The notes under the pieces are model-generated. The model was not told the DNA's origin. It saw only the letters and a list, made by a program, of their open reading frames with translations, and searched no databases. From contig JAFGSL010000290.1 in NCBI GenBank assembly GCA_016934645.1, positions 1 through 7,711 of the forward strand: a stretch of 7,711 nucleotides of DNA, given 5' to 3'. This document shows, one piece after another, positions 4,672 through 7,711 of this stretch (position 1 is its first letter; each line of letters begins with the position of its first letter). The translations under genes and the position numbers were made by a program. The DNA comes from Anaerolineae bacterium. GTDB lineage: Bacteria > Chloroflexota > Anaerolineae > B4-G1 > SLSP01.

Positions 4672-5787
4672 TGCACACATCCCTACCCCGTCTACCGCCG
4701 GGCTTTCAACCACCAACTCACTGTCGTGACGGCGAAGGATTTCGGCGACAAGAGATAGTCCCAGACCGCTACCGTCAACGCCTTTGGGTGTGGCGCGGTA
4801 GAAACGACGGGCGATATGCGGGAGGTGTTCCGGCGGGATGCCGGGGCCGGTATCGCAGACGGCGCATTCTACGCCGGCACCGGCGCTGCCTCCTGAGACG
4901 TGGCGCAGCGACATAACGACGCGATCGCCGGGGCGCGCGTACTTGAAGGCGTTGTCCAGCAAATTAAGGAAAACTTGCCGCAGGCGGTCGGCGTTGGCGG
5001 AAACGAACGGCAGCGGCGACTCCGCCTCCAACGAAAGCGCCATCTGATGCGCCACCGCGCGCGGCGTGGACTGCAACACGACCTCTTCAACCAGCGCGAC
5101 CAAGTCAACCGGGCGGCGCGGGAGTTCCGCCGCCGTCTCCAGGCGGCCCAAGTCGAGCATATCGTTGAGCAGGCGCGCCATCCGCTGCGCTTCGTCCTTG
5201 GCGAAGGTCAGCGACTGCTGTTGCACTTCCTGGCCTACGTCGCTCAGGCCCAGGATTTCCAGATGCGTGAGGATCGTGGCGATCGGCGTGCGCAGCTCGT
5301 GTCCCAGGTCATTGATAAGCGCGCGCCCGGCTTGTTCGGTACGTTGCTGTGCCGTGACATCGAGCAGGAAAAGAAAATCGCTGAGGGCGTCTCCATCCAC
5401 ATCCCAAGGAATGAGCCACCAGCGTGCCGTCTGCCCTGAGGCAAAGGTGACGGTGCGGTAGCGCCCCACGCCTGCCGTCGATGTCTCCTGACGGGCGGCA
5501 GCGCGGTCGGCGTCAAGCAACGGGGACCAATCTGCGTCGGGCAGCGCCCCTTCCGCTTCGGGTAAATGCAGCAATCGACGGGCGTAGGGGTTCGCATAAC
5601 GGAACGTCGCGCCCTCCAATGCCACTACACCGAACGGCGCATCATCCAGCACACCCAGGAGCGGCGCGCCGTCGAGCATACGCGCGGGCACGCGTCTGCG
5701 GCGCGCGAACCAGAAGCCTCCGGCGACAGCAGCCACCAGGAGGAGCAACAGGACAAAGACTAACGTCTTGAGATCAAAGGTTAACAT
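4648..5787 (-). CDS. Membrane-anchored PAS sensor histidine kinase (HisKA type)
   Basis: Seen: 379 aa from ATG 5787. One N-terminal membrane segment (about 7-27) is followed by RRRR, which sets the rest in the cytoplasm. A PAS-like domain spans about 40-147 (FGVVALEGATFRYANPYARRLL, ending FLFLLDVTAQ). The HisKA domain has phospho-acceptor His163 in LGHELRTPIA. The ATPase domain has the N box NLLDNAFKYA (275-284), G1 DTGPGIPPEHL (312-322), F box RRFYRA (327-332) and G2 GSGLGLSL (339-346). Known: autophosphorylates on His and passes phosphate to a response regulator; the general layout resembles PhoR/ResE-like kinases. There is no extracytoplasmic domain, so the signal would be intracellular, membrane-borne, or relayed by a partner. 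Context: the barrel protein and a NarL-type regulator follow on the same strand. Ribosome site upstream is weak (GAAAGGA about 10 nt or more away). The C-terminal codons lie in a repeat, yet no domain is lost. Confidence 0.94.
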   Translation of the reverse strand: MLTFDLKTLVFVLLLLLVAAVAGGFWFARRRRVPARMLDGAPLLGVLDDAPFGVVALEGATFRYANPYARRLLHLPEAEGALPDADWSPLLDADRAAARQETSTAGVGRYRTVTFASGQTARWWLIPWDVDGDALSDFLFLLDVTAQQRTEQAGRALINDLGHELRTPIATILTHLEILGLSDVGQEVQQQSLTFAKDEAQRMARLLNDMLDLGRLETAAELPRRPVDLVALVEEVVLQSTPRAVAHQMALSLEAESPLPFVSANADRLRQVFLNLLDNAFKYARPGDRVVMSLRHVSGGSAGAGVECAVCDTGPGIPPEHLPHIARRFYRATPKGVDGSGLGLSLVAEILRRHDSELVVESPAVDGVGMCARFVIRDA

Positions 5788-5801
5788 TTCGGATCACGAA
5801 T
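5788..5801 (-). repeat. AATTCG-type repeat fragment upstream of the kinase start
   Basis: The - strand reads GGATTCGTGATCCG directly before the kinase ATG, matching the core of the repeats at 4511-4550 and 4643-4671. It is also a partial palindrome (GGATTCG.../...GATCC). Short, hence modest confidence. Confidence 0.4.
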
Positions 5802-5835
5802 CCTTTCAAGGGTAAACCTAAGCGATCGTAAGAGT

Positions 5836-5931
5836 ATAATTTCCCCAAGGCTGTGGCCGGTCTCCGATCGTGCCACCGCAACCCCAGGCGTAGGCGGGCA
5901 CGGTCAGAGACCGGCCCGAGCGGGAAATTAT
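5836..5931. repeat. Composite stem-loop between the surface-protein and kinase genes
   Basis: Outer arms ATAATTTCCC (5836-5845) and GGGAAATTAT (5922-5931) are a perfect 10-bp inverted repeat. Inside, 5855-5874 and 5897-5916 pair at 18 of 20 positions around a 22-nt loop (5875-5896). The two inner mismatches give one G-U wobble on either strand. The internal loop is asymmetric: 9 nt (5846-5854) against 5 nt (5917-5921). It lies 52 bp after the surface-protein stop codon and 48 bp before the kinase start. It could be a transcription-end or RNA-stability structure, a structured RNA, or a small mobile repeat with terminal inverted repeats. On the - strand the distal side reads ACTCTTACG, not a T-run, so a classical terminator is not supported. 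Confidence 0.7.
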
Positions 5932-5983
5932 TTCTTAACAGACCATAAGGTCCACTCTCGCAAGGATAGTCACACAGAGACTT

Positions 5984-7624
5984 TTACGGTATAGAATCCG
6001 CCTGAAGCCGGTACGTGGTGATGTCGCTGTAATCGCCATCGTAACCGTAGAACAACTCAAAAGGACTGGTCTCGCCGGGTGGCAGGGAGGGGTCTGTGGC
6101 TGGTGCCAGGCGACAGCCAACGATTTTATCATCAGAATTGTAGAGAGCGCCCTCGATAAGCACGGTTCCGGCGGATTGGCTCGCGTCATTGCGAACCATC
6201 CCGGAGATTTTGTAAGTGAAATCCGTCTGATATTCGCCGACATCATCATAAATGGTGAGGTTTGGCCAGGGCTGATCTGCAAAGCTGTAGTAGGTAAGGA
6301 CATCGAAACCAATGGAAGCCCAACCCACAGGCGGATTGTTGATCACCAGATGGAAACACGATTTTTCACCGGCCGGCAGATCCAATGAAATATACGTGGG
6401 ATAAGTCCCGAGAAGCTGGTTGCTGCTGTCGAAGAGTTGAACGGGAACTTGCACGAGCACCGCGTAGTCACTGCCATCATTCTGCACCTCGCCCACGACG
6501 TACAATGTGTTCCCAGACATGTAATGAGAGTCGTTCGGCAGCACATACACATCTTGGGGAGATGGTGTAGGCGTGATCGTAGGCGTCGGCGTTATGGAAC
6601 CAGTAGACCAATTCCTCAACACCAGGGGCAGATAGATGTAAGCGCCAACGTTGACTCGTGTGGATGCAGTTAAGGAGTTAACGCTGTTTCTGGCCGTCAC
6701 GATCGCTGTATAGCTCCCGCCGGCAGCGTAAACGTGCGAGACAACCCTCCCGTAGGCAGACTCACCGTCGCCAAAAACCCAAGTATACGTCACATTGCTG
6801 CCCGCCGCAACTTCTGCCGTGAATGTCGTGGGCTGGCCCAACTGCGTCGGACCATCGTTGGAGGCGGTCAGTCCGGTCACCGGCACGTCAGTAATGGTGA
6901 CGATGGACGTCGCACTCATCGCACCGACATGGTTCGTCGCAGTGACGGTGGCTGTGTAGGCACCAATGTGCGGATAGGTATGCGTGACAGATGCCCCTTC
7001 ACCACTATCGCCATCGCCGAAATCCCAGGTATAGACCACATCGCTGCCCGCCGCGACGGTCGCCGTCAACGTCGTCGGCGTGCCTAAGTGCGTCGGACCG
7101 TCATTGCCTGACGTCAGTCCGGCAATGGCCTCTTCCGCGGTGACGACGACCATGTCTTCTCCTCCAGGTCCTTCTGCCGTGGTGACCTGGAGCGTGTTGG
7201 TCAATGGCCCCGCATAGCCCGCCGTCACGGTGACCACAAAGGTCTCCATCCACACCTCACCCGGATCAAGCGTCACTGGCGACCAAACGATCAAACCAGG
7301 GGGCAGAATGATTGTACCGGGCGGCAGGATAATCGTACCGCCCCCTCCCCCCAGGGTGACATTGGCCGGCAAGATATCCGTGATCGTGGCGGTGACCGCG
7401 AAACTCTCGGTGTTGGTCACGGCCAGCGTGTACGTGATTTGCCCCCCGGTCTCCACGTAGGCGGCATTGGCTTGTTTGGTGACATCTAGCTCCTGTGTCG
7501 GGGATTCTGGCGCGGCGTCCTCGATCCTCCAGGCCGCCACAGGGCTTTCGGACATCGCAAACACCAGAGCGATTCCGATGAGAGAAATCAACAGCACAGC
7601 GATGAATCTTGTTTTGTTATGCAT
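5984..7624 (-). CDS. Secreted surface protein: DUF11-like, two PKD domains, Thr-Pro linker, two FxLYD-like domains
   Basis: Seen: 546 aa from ATG 7624 (MHNKTRFIAVLLISLIGIALVFAM), a signal peptide with likely cleavage near residue 31. Residues about 45-163 resemble a DUF11/conserved-repeat domain (KQANAAYVETGGQITYTLAVTN, ITDILPANVTL, LDPGEV). Two PKD domains follow at about 169-247 and 250-327, each with NDGPT, YTW and FGDG and a closing VTATN/VTARN. Then come YIYLPLVLRN (329-338), a TPTPTITPTPSP linker (345-356), and two C-terminal beta-sandwich units (about 358-455 and 460-545; TLYVVGEVQNDGS and FTYKISGMVRNDAS) resembling FxLYD domains. Known: PKD and DUF11 domains serve adhesion and surface display. 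No catalytic domain, LPXTG or second membrane segment is visible, so it is probably secreted or loosely surface-held. Upstream (7625-7711) I see a G-rich stretch that may act as a ribosome site but no convincing promoter. It is 196 bp upstream of the kinase gene on the same strand, with the stem-loop between. Confidence 0.88.
   Translation of the reverse strand: MHNKTRFIAVLLISLIGIALVFAMSESPVAAWRIEDAAPESPTQELDVTKQANAAYVETGGQITYTLAVTNTESFAVTATITDILPANVTLGGGGGTIILPPGTIILPPGLIVWSPVTLDPGEVWMETFVVTVTAGYAGPLTNTLQVTTAEGPGGEDMVVVTAEEAIAGLTSGNDGPTHLGTPTTLTATVAAGSDVVYTWDFGDGDSGEGASVTHTYPHIGAYTATVTATNHVGAMSATSIVTITDVPVTGLTASNDGPTQLGQPTTFTAEVAAGSNVTYTWVFGDGESAYGRVVSHVYAAGGSYTAIVTARNSVNSLTASTRVNVGAYIYLPLVLRNWSTGSITPTPTITPTPSPQDVYVLPNDSHYMSGNTLYVVGEVQNDGSDYAVLVQVPVQLFDSSNQLLGTYPTYISLDLPAGEKSCFHLVINNPPVGWASIGFDVLTYYSFADQPWPNLTIYDDVGEYQTDFTYKISGMVRNDASQSAGTVLIEGALYNSDDKIVGCRLAPATDPSLPPGETSPFELFYGYDGDYSDITTYRLQADSIP
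7302..7343 (-). repeat. 21-bp in-frame tandem duplication (TIILPPG twice) in the surface protein
   Basis: Two adjacent 21-bp units (7302-7322 and 7323-7343) match at about 16 of 21 positions and encode TIILPPG twice (residues 97-103 and 104-110), after a run of five glycines. Most differences are silent, which points to an older slippage duplication kept under protein-level selection. It lies in the loop before the LIVWSPVTLDPGE strand of the DUF11-like domain. Confidence 0.7.
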
Positions 7625-7711
7625 TTTGGCACCCCCCTCTTTTTGTGAAATAATCGTAGAAGCTCACTTTAGATAACGTCCTCAAACTAAGCATGGATCG
7701 AATCAAAAAAA

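Noticed and set aside
5836..5931. The stem-loop as an intrinsic transcription terminator
   Set aside because: The stem is strong but no T-run follows on the - strand, and the loop and asymmetric bulge are larger than usual. Left as a repeat/structure.
7625..7711. Promoter for the surface-protein gene
   Set aside because: On the - strand TTGAGG and TACGAT-like hexamers occur, but their spacing is about 21 bp and neither matches consensus well. No call made.
1..7711. tRNA, rRNA, CRISPR array, insertion sequence or phage genes
   Set aside because: None recognised by eye on either strand. The repeats seen are short, inverted or degenerate, without spacers of constant length or a transposase.

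Overview
The window looks like a high-GC bacterial chromosome segment, most likely from the Chloroflexota (Anaerolineae/Caldilineae/Ardenticatenia-type). That is an inference. It rests on a secreted PKD protein carrying a 'YLPLVLRN' motif followed by a Thr-Pro linker, a combination I associate with that phylum, and on several families of short inverted or tandem repeats filling almost every intergenic gap. I see no rRNA, tRNA, CRISPR array, transposase or phage gene.

Left part (1-2278, + strand): the 3' end of a molybdenum hydroxylase large subunit (xanthine/aldehyde/CO dehydrogenase family), then a 93-aa MoaD/ThiS-type ubiquitin-like sulfur carrier ending in Gly-Gly, then a complete zinc-dependent medium-chain dehydrogenase. 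Together they suggest oxidation of a small organic substrate: the Mo enzyme acts on an aldehyde or N-heterocycle, the MoaD-like protein may serve its cofactor, and the dehydrogenase oxidises an alcohol or polyol. The actual substrate cannot be read from the sequence.

Right part (2329-7624, - strand), in transcription order: a secreted multidomain surface protein (DUF11-like, two PKD, Thr-Pro linker, two FxLYD-like domains); a membrane-anchored PAS histidine kinase; a membrane-anchored protein with an Ig-like domain and a TIM-barrel-like, glycoside-hydrolase-like domain; and a NarL/LuxR-type response regulator. The kinase and regulator bracket the barrel protein with gaps of about 105 and 111 bp, so the three may form one signalling or response unit. 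The kinase is of the HisKA 'HELRTP' type, which usually partners OmpR-like rather than NarL-like regulators, so the pairing is uncertain.

Intergenic space: every gap between genes carries a repeat or hairpin. These are a G-rich tandem/inverted repeat before the moaD-like gene, a GACAGG/CCTGTC inverted repeat before the dehydrogenase, AATTCGTGATTCG-type repeats at four places, a TTTCACCGC/GCGGTGAAA inverted repeat before the regulator, and a composite stem-loop between the surface protein and kinase genes. Two AATTCG-type copies run into coding sequence: one supplies the stop codon of the kinase, the other the apparent GTG start and first ten codons of the barrel protein.
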